Shown here one piece after another: positions 24,149 through 37,090 of a stretch of 64,000 nucleotides of DNA. The translations under genes were made by a program, and so were the position numbers. Position 1 is the stretch's first letter. Each line of letters starts with the position of its first letter. The notes beneath the pieces were generated by a model. The model searched no databases. It saw nothing but the letters and a program-made list of their open reading frames with translations, and was not told the DNA's origin. This DNA is from Phocoena phocoena (taxonomy: Eukaryota; Chordata; Mammalia; Artiodactyla; Phocoenidae): positions 54,767,229 through 54,831,228 of the forward strand of contig NC_089232.1 in assembly GCF_963924675.1 (NCBI RefSeq), in the 5' to 3' direction.

Positions 24149-25994
24149 ATTGTCCTGGCCAAAAATAATTTTTGGAATTTTGCTTACTTTTATAGATTCA
24201 TCTAGAGCATAAAACTATAAAAATACTATGGTAAATTAACCTATGCTGCCAAATTCTAATCCCTTGGGCAAAAATATCTACTGTTTAATAAGTGGACCTT
24301 TCAAAGCAGCAAAAATATATATATCAGAGTAGCAAGGGCTGAAATGTAGAGCTTATTTCTCAATGCAACAGCTAAAGTTCGTTTTTTCGTTTTGTTTTGT
24401 TTTTGATTTACATCTTCTTCATGTATTCCTGAAATGTCCTATATTGCTTTTTCTTGATGTGTCATCAGGTACTAGCTTGTGCGATATCTTTGCTTTTATA
24501 GTAACTGGAAGTTTAAATGTTTATAGTACACTCATCAGGACATGTCCCAGATTACTTTTACATTAACCTCTAACCAAGGGGAGCAGTTACGGATGTTGGT
24601 CACACAGAATAAACAATGCTTTTTACTTTTAGGTCTTTGGTGTTATGTTTACTCTCTAAGACATTTTCCTCTTAAGGTTTTTTTTAACGTCTGAGAAAAA
24701 AACTTAAATATTTTGATAATGAGTAATTTTTAGATACAATGCACAAGTTCTGTTTGTTGGTTTTTAAAGAAGAGAAGCTTTGAATAGCTGTTTCTTTAGC
24801 ACTTAGGAGGGTTTAGTGTTAGTCTAGTGGCTTGCAGTTGTTAACACTAGATGTCACTGTCGCTGCATGCTTAATCATTTCTTAACTTCGTTTGCTATAT
24901 CTGATTTGGCCCAGTGGTCTTTCTCTTGATGCTCTAGAGATAAATCAGGCCCTATTCCTCTCCTGCCTAAAAAAGTTGATGATCACACTTTTAAGTCAGG
25001 TTTTAAGCTCTTGTTTATTAAAATATATTTTCTTGTGATGGAACTAAGTCTTAGGAATGAGAAAATATCATGAAATAATTTTATGATGGACCATTGGTAA
25101 ATCTAATGAAATCTACTGGTAGTTCTGAATTGTTATTTAAATTGCTATTTATCACCCTATAAAATTCAATAAATATTTAAATAGAAAGCAGTTGGCTGTA
25201 AGTGTGAATTCCTTGAGTATACTAAGGAAATACTAGAGAGTTGGTTTTTTTTTAGCTGAGTTGTATTTCTAATGATGATAACATTATTCCTTTGAAAGGT
25301 TGATTGTAATTTTTACTATTTAGCTGGTTCCTAAATAAATTCTTCTTGTCACTAGTTTGAAATCACTAATACTTGTTTCTTTTTAGCTTTGCTTATTTTG
25401 TTAATAATTCAATAAAGTGCTAAGGTTTAAAACAGTTTGGTCATATTATAAGGCCATGATAAATAGTGCGTAAATAAAATATGAGGTTATCAAACAAGTG
25501 AAATTAATGTTTAAATCTGAACTCGAAAATGAAGAAATGCTTTTTTTCCCTTTTACTTTTTATGAAGTGAGTGATTCTTGGATGTGTATACAAATTTTAC
25601 TTTATACAGGAGAAAATGATCAGATTCATTTTATGTAGGTTGCATCTGAAGGAGGGTGGAAGAATAGCACAATGAAACCACACCGTTGTAATCTCTTTGC
25701 CACAGCTTGCTGATGTGAACGTCCATTATAAATTCATTCCTCTTAAATAGGAAAGGTTACAAAATATATGACTTTCGTAGAAAGAGGGAAATAGAATATT
25801 CATATAATTGTTTTAAATAAAGCTGAAAAGTGAAATGAAGGTATTAAAAAGTTAATTATTTTTAATGTGATAAGCATTTTTGGTAAGAGTTTTTATTTCA
25901 ATAACCTGAAGGTTGGTATATGTCATTATATATACAAGGCTTCTGTTCTTTGTTTAACCCTTAAAGAGTATACTTCTCGGCAGGACCCACTAGA

Positions 25995-26230
25995 TATGCT
26001 CTGCAAAACCTTTAGTGTCTTAAACTTGCCATTATTTGTAATGATTCTTCTAGCTGTAGTTTGTTTAATTATGTCACTTTTGGATGAAATGTTTATTTAC
26101 CTGTCCACTACAATATTAACTCCCTGTGGGCAGAACCTTTTGCTTCTATTCTGTGTATGTATCATGGGCACTGTAAGAATGCTAGTAATAATGATGTCTT
26201 GTTGGTTGGTTACTCAACCATTGAATAACT
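25995..26230 (+). mobile_element. L2 3'-end remnant
   Basis: The 'ctaattatgtcac ... ctgtccactacaatattaactccctgtgggcagaacc ... atcatgggcactgtaagaatgc' pattern is the usual L2 3' region, well decayed. The 121-residue open frame across it (25867-26232) is a by-product. Confidence 0.5.
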
Positions 26231-26399
26231 AAACTCAGCCAATGAGACCTCATAGGCCAGTGAAGTCTACTTTCACAGCCACAGATTGTTCTGCGCATAG
26301 TCTTACAAATGTGTGGTCTTGATCAGAAGGGAACTGGACAGAAAAAGAACATCTGCCTTTCCCATCGAGTGGAAAAAAGTCTATCCTGGAGTAAACAGG

Positions 26400-26560
26400 C
26401 TTGGTTTCTAAGCATTTTGCTACCACTGGAGATGACCTTAATAGACTCCCTTACCCGCTTTGCACTTCAATTTCTCCATCTATAGACCAGGAATAATAAG
26501 ATCTGTGTTCTGTACTCATAGGGCTATAGGGAGAATAAAACAAACTAGTAACAGTTCATT
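26400..26560 (+). mobile_element. MIR remnant
   Basis: The order 'cttcaatttctccatctatag', 'aataataagatct' and 'catagggctatagggagaataaaa' follows the MIR consensus (fewer than 160 bases retained). Confidence 0.5.
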
Positions 26561-26589
26561 TTCTTTTAAAATATTGGAAGTCCTATGCA

Positions 26590-26765
26590 ATTAGAGATGT
26601 AGTTTGCTTTTTCTCTGTTACCACTTCTATTATTGTACTCATCTCATTGTCTTACAGTTCCCCTGTGCTTTTGGAGTACAGGGTCAGTAACTTATCCTTA
26701 TTTTTGTATACCTGGTGCCTAGCATAGTGTCTGGCATGTAATGGCCAGAAATACTTGCTTACTGA
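26590..26765 (+). mobile_element. L2 3' end
   Basis: The text ends with 'ttttggagtacagggtcagtaac', 'gtgcctagcatagtgtctggcatgtaatgg', which is the L2 3' terminus. Confidence 0.55.
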
Positions 26766-26954
26766 ATAAGCAAATTTTGTTACTAGATGAGAGATGAGAA
26801 ATCCGGTTTCTCCTCCTGGCTTTGTTGCCATAGACCTGCTATAACCAACTGAAACAAATTAGTTAACCTGTCTGGGCCTTGGTTTTCTCCTCTAAGATAA
26901 GAGATTTGGACTATCCTTGAAGTCTCTTTATTTCTATCAAATACTAAGCTAATT

Positions 26955-26957
<3 letters not shown>

Positions 26958-27002
<45 letters not shown>
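26958..27002. repeat. (AT)n microsatellite
   Basis: This is about 22 uninterrupted AT units. The tract is self-complementary, can extrude as a cruciform, and is likely to vary in length. Confidence 0.97.
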
Positions 27003-27007
<5 letters not shown>

Positions 27008-27729
27008 ACACTAAGCTAGGCTTTACGTAATTGTTACTAGAATTATGAGTTTGGTGAACTGCTATGTTCCCGGTGCCTAGAACACAACAGTACCTGCTTG
27101 GTAGTAGGGACAAGAAGTTCCCGTTTCATGTATAAAGAAAAGAGCAGAGGTTCTGCATCCCCATTTATAAGTATATAGAGTATGCTTGAAATGATTGAAC
27201 TCTAGAGCTCACTAGCCTTGTTCTAGATGTGTCTTTTGGATTATGAAGAATGAGAAAACATGTTTCACTTGTTTGTTTTAAATAATGGTATTACATTTAA
27301 ATTTTCTAAAGCTCCTTTCCTTTCTATTTATTACCCCCGGACTGACTTGGCCCGACAGAATGAGTAATTGATCCTTTGTATTGATAGAATCAGAAGCTAC
27401 TCAGCTCTGTGATGTGGGGAGTGTGCCGGGCATTCCAAAATAGCCTCCATCTGCACTGTGAGTGGGCTCACCTTGGTAGTTCCTCATTCCTTACAGGGCA
27501 GGAGCTAAACCAGTGTGATCTTTAACTGTAGGTCTTTCCCTTTAGCCCCTTTGTGTATTAACCTTCAACTGTTCTATTCCCAGGTAAAGGACAAATATCA
27601 ATATACATGTAGTAGTCTGAAAAGCTTTATTTTAGACTTTGCCAAAGCTTCATACAGGTGCTCAGTGTACAGAGTGTTCTATAGCTCTTGCTCTCTCTTC
27701 ATTTTAAATCAGTCAGCCAATAAGAATTC

Positions 27730-28060
27730 GTAAGCATTTGTCATGAACTCAATATTGACACAGTAGAGGAGTCCATGAGAAATATAAAAGGTGGACCTTG
27801 TTCAAGGAACTTACGTTTCAGCTCGGGAAACGAGAATTGTCATCTGCTGTGAAGCAGATACAAATAGAAGACAGCATACAGTAATCAGCTATACAATGTG
27901 GTCTGAATAATGGCTGCGTTAGAAATTCACTAGTGGGAGAGTTGAGTGGAGCACTTGGGGGGACTGTGTTTCTTGTAAAGCTTTGGGGATGAGTAGATTT
28001 GGGGTACATGGAAACAGGTAGGTTGAAAAAGAGGAACAAAAGAATAATCTTGTTTTCAGT
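27730..28060. repeat. Ancient dispersed mammalian repeat (family not named)
   Basis: A tract of the 'caaggaacttacgtttcagctcgg' type is followed by purine-rich 'gtgggagagttgagtggagcac' text. Related wording recurs at 2490-2830, 30640-31010, 39000-39960, 46760-47230 and 59790-60650, so this is one old family. I cannot name it with certainty. Confidence 0.4.
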
Positions 28061-28879
28061 GTTAAGTACAATCTCAATTCTGTCTTGTTAGAGAGAGCTC
28101 ATATTCAAATTAATAGCCTAGGATGATTTAATACAGTTTAAGAGGAAAATGTTTGTAAAAGGATCACCAGGTCTAAGTAAAATTATTTATAATGACTATG
28201 TTAGGAGATGTTAAATTGTATTTGTTTTATTTTCCTGGGTATAAATAACAGAGAATTGCTTTAGTTATTTCCCTTAACATCTTAGTGGTGTAGGTCTGGA
28301 AGGATCCTCTGAGGGACATCTAGTCTAGTCTGGCCCCTTGCTTAGAGACAGATTTTGAAGCAGTTTCCAGACAGATTGGCTTCTCTCCTGTTCTTCATGT
28401 TTTCTAGGAAAAGAGATTCCACAAGTGTTTGTGGTTACCCACTCCATTGTTTAGGAAAGAATTGGATTCTCAAAACTAAAATTGGGAGCTGTGGGGCAAC
28501 TAGGTTTTTAAATTTTAGAGAATGTAATTATTAGAATTCAGAATAGCTTATTTGCTTTGAACTACATAGTAGTTTGTAGCAAGTGCCTATTTGGCCAAAC
28601 TGAAGATCAGAATTTTCTTTTGACTGTGGCCAGGATAACCTTAACATCCTCAGACCCAGTGGGTTCTCGTCTTCTCCACTTAGCAAGCATTTATATTGCA
28701 TTTTCACTCTGGGCCCTCTGCTGGGCACTGGGATCCAAAGATGAATCAGACATACTCTTGGCCCTAGGGAAACTGACAGTCTAATGAAGAATATGGCAGT
28801 TACCTGTGGCGCTAGAGTCTCTATTCCACTTGTGTAAAAGGAATGGAGAAGTGAAGGGAGATGGCATATCCTTAGCGCC

Positions 28880-29060
28880 TATTTGCTTGCTTGGCATGTG
28901 CCAAATTCTTTATAAGTGTCTATTTCAGCCTTCATCACAGCCCTGCAGAGTAGATAGAGTCATTCTAATTTCACACAGGAATAAACTAGGGTTGGTGAGA
29001 TTGAGCTATTTGCCCGAGGTCATACAGCCAGAAAGTGGTAGAACTAGAACCCAAATCCAG
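28880..29060 (+). mobile_element. MIR-type remnant
   Basis: 'agtgtctatttcagccttcatcacagccctgcagagtag', 'gagctatttgcccgaggtcatacagcc' and 'gtagaactagaacccaaatcc' follow the old MIR-class consensus for 'bring into tens, test for allowance' type decayed tRNA-derived elements. A related fragment lies at 29500-29590. Confidence 0.5.
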
Positions 29061-31628
29061 CTACATCTGCAGAGCACATGCGGATTTATCCACCGGCACA
29101 CACAGCCCCTTATGAGCAGTGAGTCATTTTTGAGAGTGTGGCTTTAGATCTTACATCCTGAGACTGTGGGAAATGAGGCACTTCAGCAAAGTCTCAGTGT
29201 GGAGCTGGGACTCTCACATCTCCCATGTGGCAAGTTGATTTTAAGACCTTTTCATTAACCCCAGTAGGATATCAGTGTGGCCAGTGAGCCATTTATTTAC
29301 CTCTATAAAACTCTGGTATTTGATGATAGTTTGGTGCTGTGCTATGGGGAGAGGATTTGGGGGGTTTGTGATAATCTTTTTCTATTGTATGATGTCTTTT
29401 AGGCTTAACCTAATGTTTTTCCAAATCTCTGCTTATATTTTTCTTTCATATATTTAATAATTATTATAATAATAACCATTATGATATTAGTTTTTATATT
29501 TGAGAGGACATAAGCCATCCAGTCCCATTCTCATTTTGCAGATGTGAATATTGAGGTGCTCAAGGTCACACAGCTAGTGCTGGAAATAAAGTTAATGGTT
29601 ACTTTTAGCTCACAGTAAGCTCAACTAGAACATTTAAAAATTTTAGCTGATTATTTATAAATGGAGTTTCTATTAGCAACAATAATACTAGTTTGGATTC
29701 AAATAATTTGAAATTAAGCTAAGAGCCCCAGTGTTTTGATACGGTCTGGAGGTATCATTCATGCATTTTCCACAGTTGTTTACAGAACATTCAATCTGGT
29801 TCTTTAGGCAGAGTAGGTAAATGTGTATTCTTGGAGACAGAGAAGTTAAGTACAAGTCTTGTGTAACCCTTGTTGAGAAGTTCTTAAAATCAGAATTAAG
29901 TCTATTCTGACACTTTGGCCTACTGGAGAGTTTCATGTTTCAAGTTTTTGTTCATTCTTAGGTTCATGGATCACAGGTAGGAAAACCACAAATAAAAATT
30001 TTAACCAAAAAGAAGCTCTTAAAAATAAATATGTTCATGAACTTGAAGTGGGAATTAGTCATTGTGTTCTTAAATATTGACTCTTGCGGGGACGAAGTAA
30101 TCTTTGTTCCTAAGTACTGCTTCAGGCCATTGCCTTCTTTAATAACTAAGGCATTGTTGCTTTAGTTTGAGCATGTTCTATGGAATTTTGGCAATGCGTG
30201 CATCCTCTTTCTGCATCTCAGTAAAAGCATGAGTAAATATTTTTTCTTAGCTTTGGTATTTTTGTAGCTTACATTTTATATGAACCAGACTAATATAATG
30301 TAACACCAGGATTACATAATTTAGGACGTCAGGATTTCTTCCAGGACTATGAGATAAAGTCTTCATTTATCAGGGGTTTTACAAGCAGTATTTGTTGCTC
30401 ATTCAATACCTGCAGAGAAATACCACAGAGCTCTTTTCCAAATGAGAAAATGGAGTCAAAGAGGTTAAAACCAGAGGGAACAGTTTCTTTAGAACTTGGA
30501 TAATATTTCTTCTCTATTCAGAACTTGGTCCTTATAACTATTGATTTTAGTAATGGATAGTTTAGAAATTCCAGGAATTTTGAACTATTCTTGTTACACA
30601 CCAAACTTTTAATAAAATACAATCAATAAAATTTTTTCATTGAATATTTACTATGTGCCTTGCCACTCTAATATGTACAAAAGTAGTTTATGACATGGTC
30701 TTGGATTTCAAGGATTTTATCATTTACTGAGAGAGAAGACCAACATGTGAGCTAGCTTAGGAAAAATGAGTATCAAACTCTGATAATGTCAGGGGATGAG
30801 GGGGTCAGAGGAGGATGAGGTCGGGCTTCGTGCAGGAGTCAGGCTTAATCTGGATTTGAAAAAATGGATAGGATTTGAATAGGTAAAGAGGAGGATGTTG
30901 CATATGAGTTTATATAGGCATGAACAAAGATATCGAGGTTGGAACACATGTCTGAGAAAGTTAGAAGATAAACCAGACCAGGACTGAAAGCACGTGATGG
31001 AAATATTCATCCGTTCATCCATTTAGTCATTTATTTCTAAAGCCAAGGATTCACTGACCATCTATTCTGTGTAAGCACTGAACCATGTGCTGGGGCTATA
31101 TCAATGAGTAAAACAAATAAGCCAAGGAGCCTGGTTTGAATTTTACACAACATTATGAATCATTTACAAGTTTTAGTATTGGAGTGTTCCATGATAAAGG
31201 CATTGTTTTAGGAATCAGTTGAGAAGTGATTGCATTCTGTGTCCCCCGCTGGTAGTATTGGAGAATATGATGCAAGACCCTGGAAGAAAGTTACGTAGGA
31301 ATAACTGATACTCTCTAGATTATTAAAGCTCGGTTCCAGCTTGGTGTGGTTCTTTTTCAGCATTTATTCTTTTTGTTACTTCTAAATTGAGTAGTGGCTA
31401 TATTAGAGGGGAATATGCCTTATGTTTTAAGGATTACTAGCTTCCTCAAGATATTTAAAAGATATTTATTGAAAAGTAAATTATAAAGTCAAGTAAGTTT
31501 TGGAAATGCTGGATTAAATAAAATTTTCTCTATGACAGGACTTCTCAGAACATTTAATATGCTACAGTGGTTTTTGTGACTCTTCAAGAGTGGGAGGTAA
31601 CCTGCAGTATTTCCCCAAGTTAAAGAAC

Positions 31629-31658
31629 TTATATCTGGGGAATTTATATCTGGGGAAG
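31629..31658 (+). repeat. 15-bp tandem duplication
   Basis: The unit ttatatctggggaat (31629-31643) is followed directly by ttatatctggggaag (31644-31658), 14 of 15 bases identical. It is a local duplication of no evident function. Confidence 0.8.
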
Positions 31659-31780
31659 TCCACCAGATATAGATTTAAAATGGTGTCCTGGCATACAGTA
31701 GGTGGTAAATAAATATGAATCAATGAAAATTTCGTAATTTTAGACCTTTTAAAATCTTATATTTAAAGTGCCTCTTTGGG

Positions 31781-32123
31781 GACTTCCCTGGTGGCGCAGT
31801 GGTTGAGAATCTGCCTGCCAATGCAGGGGACACACGTTTGAGCCCTGGTCTGGGAAGATCCCACATGCTGCGGAGCAACTAAGCCCATGCGCCACAACTA
31901 CTGAGCCTGTGCTCTAGAGCCCGTGAGCCACAACTACTGAAGCCCACGCGCCTAGAGCCCATGGTCCGCAACAAGAGAAGCTGCCTCAATGAAAAGCCTG
32001 CGCACCACAACAAAGAGGAGCCCCCGCTTGCCACAACTAGAGAAAGCCCATGTGCAGCAGCGAAGACCCAACGCAGACATAAATAAATAAATAAATTTAT
32101 TTTAAAAATTAAAAATACATAAA
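31781..32123 (+). mobile_element. Long-type CHR SINE, perfect 17-bp TSD
   Basis: It starts gacttccctggtggcgc, has the tRNA-related core (gtttgagccctggtctgg), the long 'cacaactactgagcc' repeats and the 'gaagacccaacgcag' end, then a (TAAA)n tail. The duplication taaagtgcctctttggg is perfect at 31764-31780 and 32124-32140. Confidence 0.97.
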
Positions 32124-32311
32124 TAAAGTGCCTCTTTGGGAGAATGAACTTTATATCCTAAATCAGTTTCTTCTACCATTTTGTCAGAAGAAGATAACGT
32201 CCGTTTTCCCAAAGCCTTGATCATTGATAATGGGGGAAATAGGGCCTACAGCCTGGTTGATGAACTGATCAGCAAGGTCAGTACCAAGCCCATCAGGGTG
32301 TGATGTATATA

Positions 32312-32313
<2 letters not shown>

Positions 32314-32352
<39 letters not shown>
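32314..32352. repeat. (GT)n microsatellite
   Basis: An uninterrupted run of about 19 GT units. Confidence 0.97.
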
Positions 32353-32353
<1 letters not shown>

Positions 32354-32559
32354 GGAAAGGCAGGTAGGGAGAGGGGAACAGAACAGTAACCAGCTTTGAA
32401 ATATAATAAGTAAGGCCTTAGGATCTACTAGGATGGCTGAGTTCTATAGCTTTGGTCTGTATGTCTTGCTAGCAGCATACCCTGTTGTTGTCCTTCATCT
32501 CCCAAATAACAGCTCCATTTGTTAATATTTAAACAGAGGCTTGCAATAATTCAGACTTG

Positions 32560-33120
32560 AAGCAGTTAGAATGCTTTTGGCTGCAAGTAGCAGAAAACCC
32601 AAATCAAAATTTAAACAATAAGGAAAAGTTATTATCTCACACATAACCAAGAAGTTTTAAGGGGGATTGATTCGTTCCAGGTTGATAATGTCATCAGAGA
32701 CCCAGGTTCTTTCATTTTTTTGCTGTGCCATCCTGGATGTGAAGGCATTGGCCTCAGGCAAGCGTCCTTCATGGTTTCAAGATGGCCACAGTTCCAGCCA
32801 TCACATCTAGATGCAGTAGATGCAATATTCAGTGGCCTTGTGGCATCCCTATTTCTTTTTGAGAATGACAGCACCACCTCTGGTATGTGTTCCCATGCTG
32901 TCAACTCGACACTCTACAGACTTTCCTTAACATCTTTTTGGCAGAGTTAACATCTTCGTATGCCCCAGCTTATCCCTGACAAGGGAAATGGATCCACCAT
33001 AATTAGCTTAGACTAATTAGGATTCTCCAGTTGGATCTGGGGTTGGTGTCAGCTCTCCCTGAAGCATATGACTACTCAGAGAAGGGTGAATACCCAACCA
33101 AAGTCAAATACTGTTAAAGG
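32560..33120 (-). repeat. Interspersed repeat (family uncertain)
   Basis: The start 'atgcttttggctgcaagtagcagaaaaccc' and the later 'tcaagatggccacagttccagc' and 'cttatccctgac' match an abundant mammalian repeat by feel. I cannot assign its class, and the strand is a guess. Short open frames at 32632-32950 lie in it. Confidence 0.35.
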
Positions 33121-35357
33121 AAGGATGGGATGAGGGAATGGATTTCTATTAGGTGACTAATGATGTCTGCTGCTACATTCTTCTAGGGTATCTCAAAAGC
33201 TGTGAAAATGTTTCCATTTCATTAGGAAGATAAATAATAATATATGTAGTATTTTAGCCTAATAGGAAAGTGTATTGTTTTCCTTTATTTGTGCAATTCC
33301 TCCATATAATTTTTAAAATATATGAAGTAGTAAAAGTGTCTGGATATGTGGTTCTGTATAATTCACTTCTGAAGGCAAGCCTTCATTATAAAATTTTCGC
33401 TCAGGAACAAAGTTTTGTCTTCACACATGAAAAAAGTTTTGTAGAGCTTTAAAATAGAGATGCTAAATAAAATACAATGACTTTTCTAAGTCAGAAAATG
33501 CTACTCTGCAATATGAAATATCTCCGATTCATAGCTAATCTCTAACAAGCTAACAGAATGTTAACATTGTTTTTTATTACGAACTCTAATTCACTTTGGA
33601 GTTTGACCTGTATATTACAACATTGATTTTGTTATTGTAGGGCCAAATGGTGTGAAGTCAAATGATCTTTCTAAATTTATTGGAATTGGTACTTAATTAT
33701 TTTAATTTATTAACCAGAAATCCCTATTCTATTTAAATTGGACATAGTATTTTAATGTTGGGGCCTCTGAATTCAAATTAGGCCAACTGTCTTGAACAAT
33801 CTCTCTTTCTCTATCTGCCAGGTTTTTTTCTTTTCTGTCCTTCCAAACTGTTAGCGTTTTGTTCTGTACAGACTGCCTTTATAGAAGTGGAACAAGAGGC
33901 TGTCTAGGTCAGGGCAGACCAGCCCGGCTCAGCAGAAGATGGGGTCAGACTGGCTACCTTTGACAAGGATCAGCAAGTCTGATCCAGGTGCTAAATCTTG
34001 GAGGTCTAGAATTTTCTACTCTATAAACACATTCCTAGAGCCATCCATTGCTCCTAACACATCTTTGTCTTCTGTTTATCTCTATGATGACTCTTGTGAA
34101 CAACTGATTTAGATACATATAAATGGTCAATTACACACTTCCTCCCTTTAATTCACTTGATCCCCATTTTCACCCCCTACAATCCAAGCCCTCCTTTTAG
34201 GCCACTGGTTTCTTTTTTATAGTTGGTGGTCTGTTTAGATGGTCCAACATTTTTTTTTCTTCATCATTTATTCAACAAACATGCTTACTACGTTCAAGAC
34301 TGAGCCCTGAGGGGAGTATAGACATTTATAAAATATGGTCTATGTATTTGAAGAAAGGTGGAAGAAGTGAGCTAAGACTTGAACTCAACTGTAGTTCAAG
34401 GTGGAAAGCCATGAGTACTCTGTTAGCTCCTTTCCTCTCTCTTGGGGGAAGAGCCTGCATGTGCCACTCCTCCCATTTCCTCTCTTCCCTGCCACTGCGT
34501 AAGTGCGCCTCCGCAGAGCTCACACTCTTCACACACTCATCCTTTCTAGACCGTTCCTCCTTCCCATCCCAGTTCTTCTACCATTTAGGCGGGAAAGACT
34601 CGTGTGACCATTTCTTTATCTTGCCTTTGTTCTATCTGTGGGACAAGCGATGATTCAGATCATGACCAGTAAACAAGAGGGCAGTATTAGTGATATGCCT
34701 CCCCTATCTGTATTTGGAAATGAAATTCTCTGTACTAATAAAACAGTGTCGCTGGCCTCTGACAGTGGTGAACGCCCCCATTTTCCCAGAAACACACCAT
34801 AAGTCATCATCTTTCTCCTTTCTGCTTTTAATTAAGCCAACTTAATTTTCCTTAAGCTTCAACATTTTAGGGAAGTGAAAGAGAACTTCTCTTTCAATGG
34901 TGTTCTCTTGCTTCGATTAGTTACTAATACTGCAATAACATAGGCTTTAACATTTTATCATTGTAAAAGTATAGTGTTTCAAAGGGGAAGTAAATATATT
35001 TTCTGTGGGTTATCTGCAGTGCCACTATTTATAATATTTATGTCTTTGGAAAATGTATTTCAATTGTCAGATGATCATTTATAAGTTGTAGCCCTTTCTA
35101 CAGATGGACATATCATTCTCAAATACTTGCTTGTTCTTTTCCTTCATGTTTTCAGCCCTGACTGCCTTCAACATTGTGCTGCCATGCACTGCCAAACTGC
35201 TGGGTCACCCATGGAAATTGAATTCCAGGGGATTCATGGCATTTTCTATGGAGGTTTCTTTCTCTAGAAATCTCTTCTTGCCCCCACCCCCAATTAAATT
35301 GAAATGTAATGATCTTTCTTGGTTTTGTGTATAATACCACTCTTTCTAGCATTTTTA

Positions 35358-35672
35358 AAAAATGTATTTATTTTTATTTATTTATTTTTTGGCTGTGTTG
35401 GGTCTTCCTTGCTGTGCGTGGACTTTCTCTGGTTGCAGCGAGCGGGGGCTTCTCTTCGTTGCGGTGCGCTTCTCATTTCAGTGGCTTCTCTTATTGCATA
35501 GCACAGGCTCTAGGTGCATGGGCTTCAGTAGTTGTGGCGCACAGGCTCAGTAGCTGTGGCGCACGGACTTAGTTGCTCCGCGGCATGTGAGATCTTCCCA
35601 GACCAGGGCTCGAACCCGTGTCTCCTGTATTGGAAGGTGGATTCTTAACCATTGCGCCACCAGGGAAGTCCC
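35358..35672 (-). mobile_element. Long-type CHR SINE, antisense, 13-bp TSD
   Basis: It runs from the 'tttatttatttatttttt' tail (antisense), through 'ggctgtgttgggtcttcc' and 'cagggctcgaacccgtgtctcc', to 'gcgccaccagggaagtc'. The duplication tctagcattttta is perfect at 35345-35357 and 35673-35685. The inner body is shorter than in the other long copies. Confidence 0.95.
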
Positions 35673-35689
35673 TCTAGCATTTTTAATTA

Positions 35690-36440
35690 GCATTCCTTAT
35701 GATGGACAAATCATGGTTAACTTAATCATTCTCTTACTATTAAATATTTAGTTTTCCCTTAGTTTTAAAAATATTTAATAATGGTGTGGTGAGTATCTTT
35801 ATTTTAGGAAGTATTTTAACATGTAGGGTTATTTCTTACGGATAGAGTCTCCTTGGTGTGATTTCTTGGCAGCAAAGTAATATAACTAGTCTGCAGATTC
35901 TTTTTATATATTGTCAGGTTTCTTGATAAATTAATCTTGAAAAACAGTTTCCCCTTGTCACCTTCTTACTCAGGAATTTTCATTAGTTCTCTGTTGCCCA
36001 TGGTCTAAGGTCTCTGCCCCTTTGATTAGCCTTTGTGCTTTTTGTTAAACCTTTTTTTGTTTTGTTTTAACCAACTGTCTACCATTGATCATTTACAGTC
36101 CATCTTATTTTTCCACACTATGCAAAGTGGTACAGGGAATAACCTCATACATTTTAGCTTCTCCCATTTTTTTGGATTATTTCTTTAGGATAAATGATCA
36201 GAAATGGAAGTACAGAGTTAAGGAATATAAACATTCCATGAAACTGATAGCCAGACTTCTTTTAAGTAAGATATCAATTTACAAATTTGCCAGCACATAT
36301 AATCTTTCTAGTAGTGGGTATTATTCTTTTTTTCATGCAAATTTAAAAGAATGTATGTGGGGGGAATTACCATGTTGTTTCCATTTATATTGCTTTTCTT
36401 ACTAATAAGGTTGAACATTTGCCCACATTATTTGTTGGTT
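35690..36440 (-). mobile_element. Old L1 3' remnants, antisense
   Basis: 'ctattaaatatttagttttcccttagttttaaaaa', 'cggatagagtctccttggtgtgatttcttgg', 'cttttaagtaagatatcaatttac' and 'ttgaacatttgcccac' are weak but recognisable antisense L1 3' phrases. Borders and continuity are uncertain. Confidence 0.4.
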
Positions 36441-36449
36441 AATTGTATT

Positions 36450-36850
36450 TTCTTCAGCTTAGCTTTCAGGGCCCTATATAATTTGAACCTGCCCTTTTCA
36501 CCTTATCTCCTGTTAGTCAAACCCACAAATATTTATTAAACTTCTACCAACAAATACATATACTCTAATCAAGCTAATCTGCCTACCATTCCTTTGAGAT
36601 TTTCCTTTTTGTTGCTTTTATTCATGCTTTTTCTGCTCCTAAAATGCTTGTCCCTTCTCATCTACTTATCGTATGCTGATTTTTCCCATCCTCTGAGATT
36701 CAACCTGAATCTTTTTTTCCTCTAGGAAGTTTTCCTTGACCTGACTATGGCTTCCTTGAGAGCAGGGCCTGTGTCTGATGCCCCTTTTGGCCCCAGTGCC
36801 TTGTAAAGGGTCTGCCTTACATAGGAGGTAAAGAAATGATCTATTGATGT
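36450..36850 (+). mobile_element. L2 3' end
   Basis: Sequential landmarks follow the L2 3' end: 'cagggccctatataatttg', 'gcttttattcatgctttttctgctcc', 'ctaggaagttttccttgacc', 'ttgagagcagggcctgtgtctg' and 'ccccagtgccttgtaaaggg'. Confidence 0.7.
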
Positions 36851-36859
36851 TGCTAAGAA

Positions 36860-37090
36860 AATGCATGTTGAGTTAGGCAGCTCTAGATTTAACTTCTGGC
36901 TCTGACTTTGGGCAAGTTTAGTCCCTTGAGCCTCACTTTCTTTATCTCAGCATCATCGTATACCGGGGATGATACTAGGATCTGCCTCCCAAGTTGCTGT
37001 GAGGAGTAAGCACGGTGATGCTCATAAAGAGCCTGGTGTAGTGACGCTTGGTGTACAGGAGGCTCTCTTTCAGTGGGAATTGTTTTTAAA
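36860..37090 (+). mobile_element. MIR, nearly full length
   Basis: It shows the MIR order: 'ctctgactttgggcaagttta', 'cttgagcctcactttctttatctcag', 'gggatgatactaggatctgcctccc', 'ttgctgtgaggagtaag' and 'ataaagagcctggtgtagtg'. It directly follows the L2 end. Confidence 0.7.

Noticed and set aside
36330..36350. Exact octamer motif atgcaaat
   Set aside because: An 8-bp match is expected several times in 64 kb by chance, and two more lie near 53500 and 54110 without supporting context.
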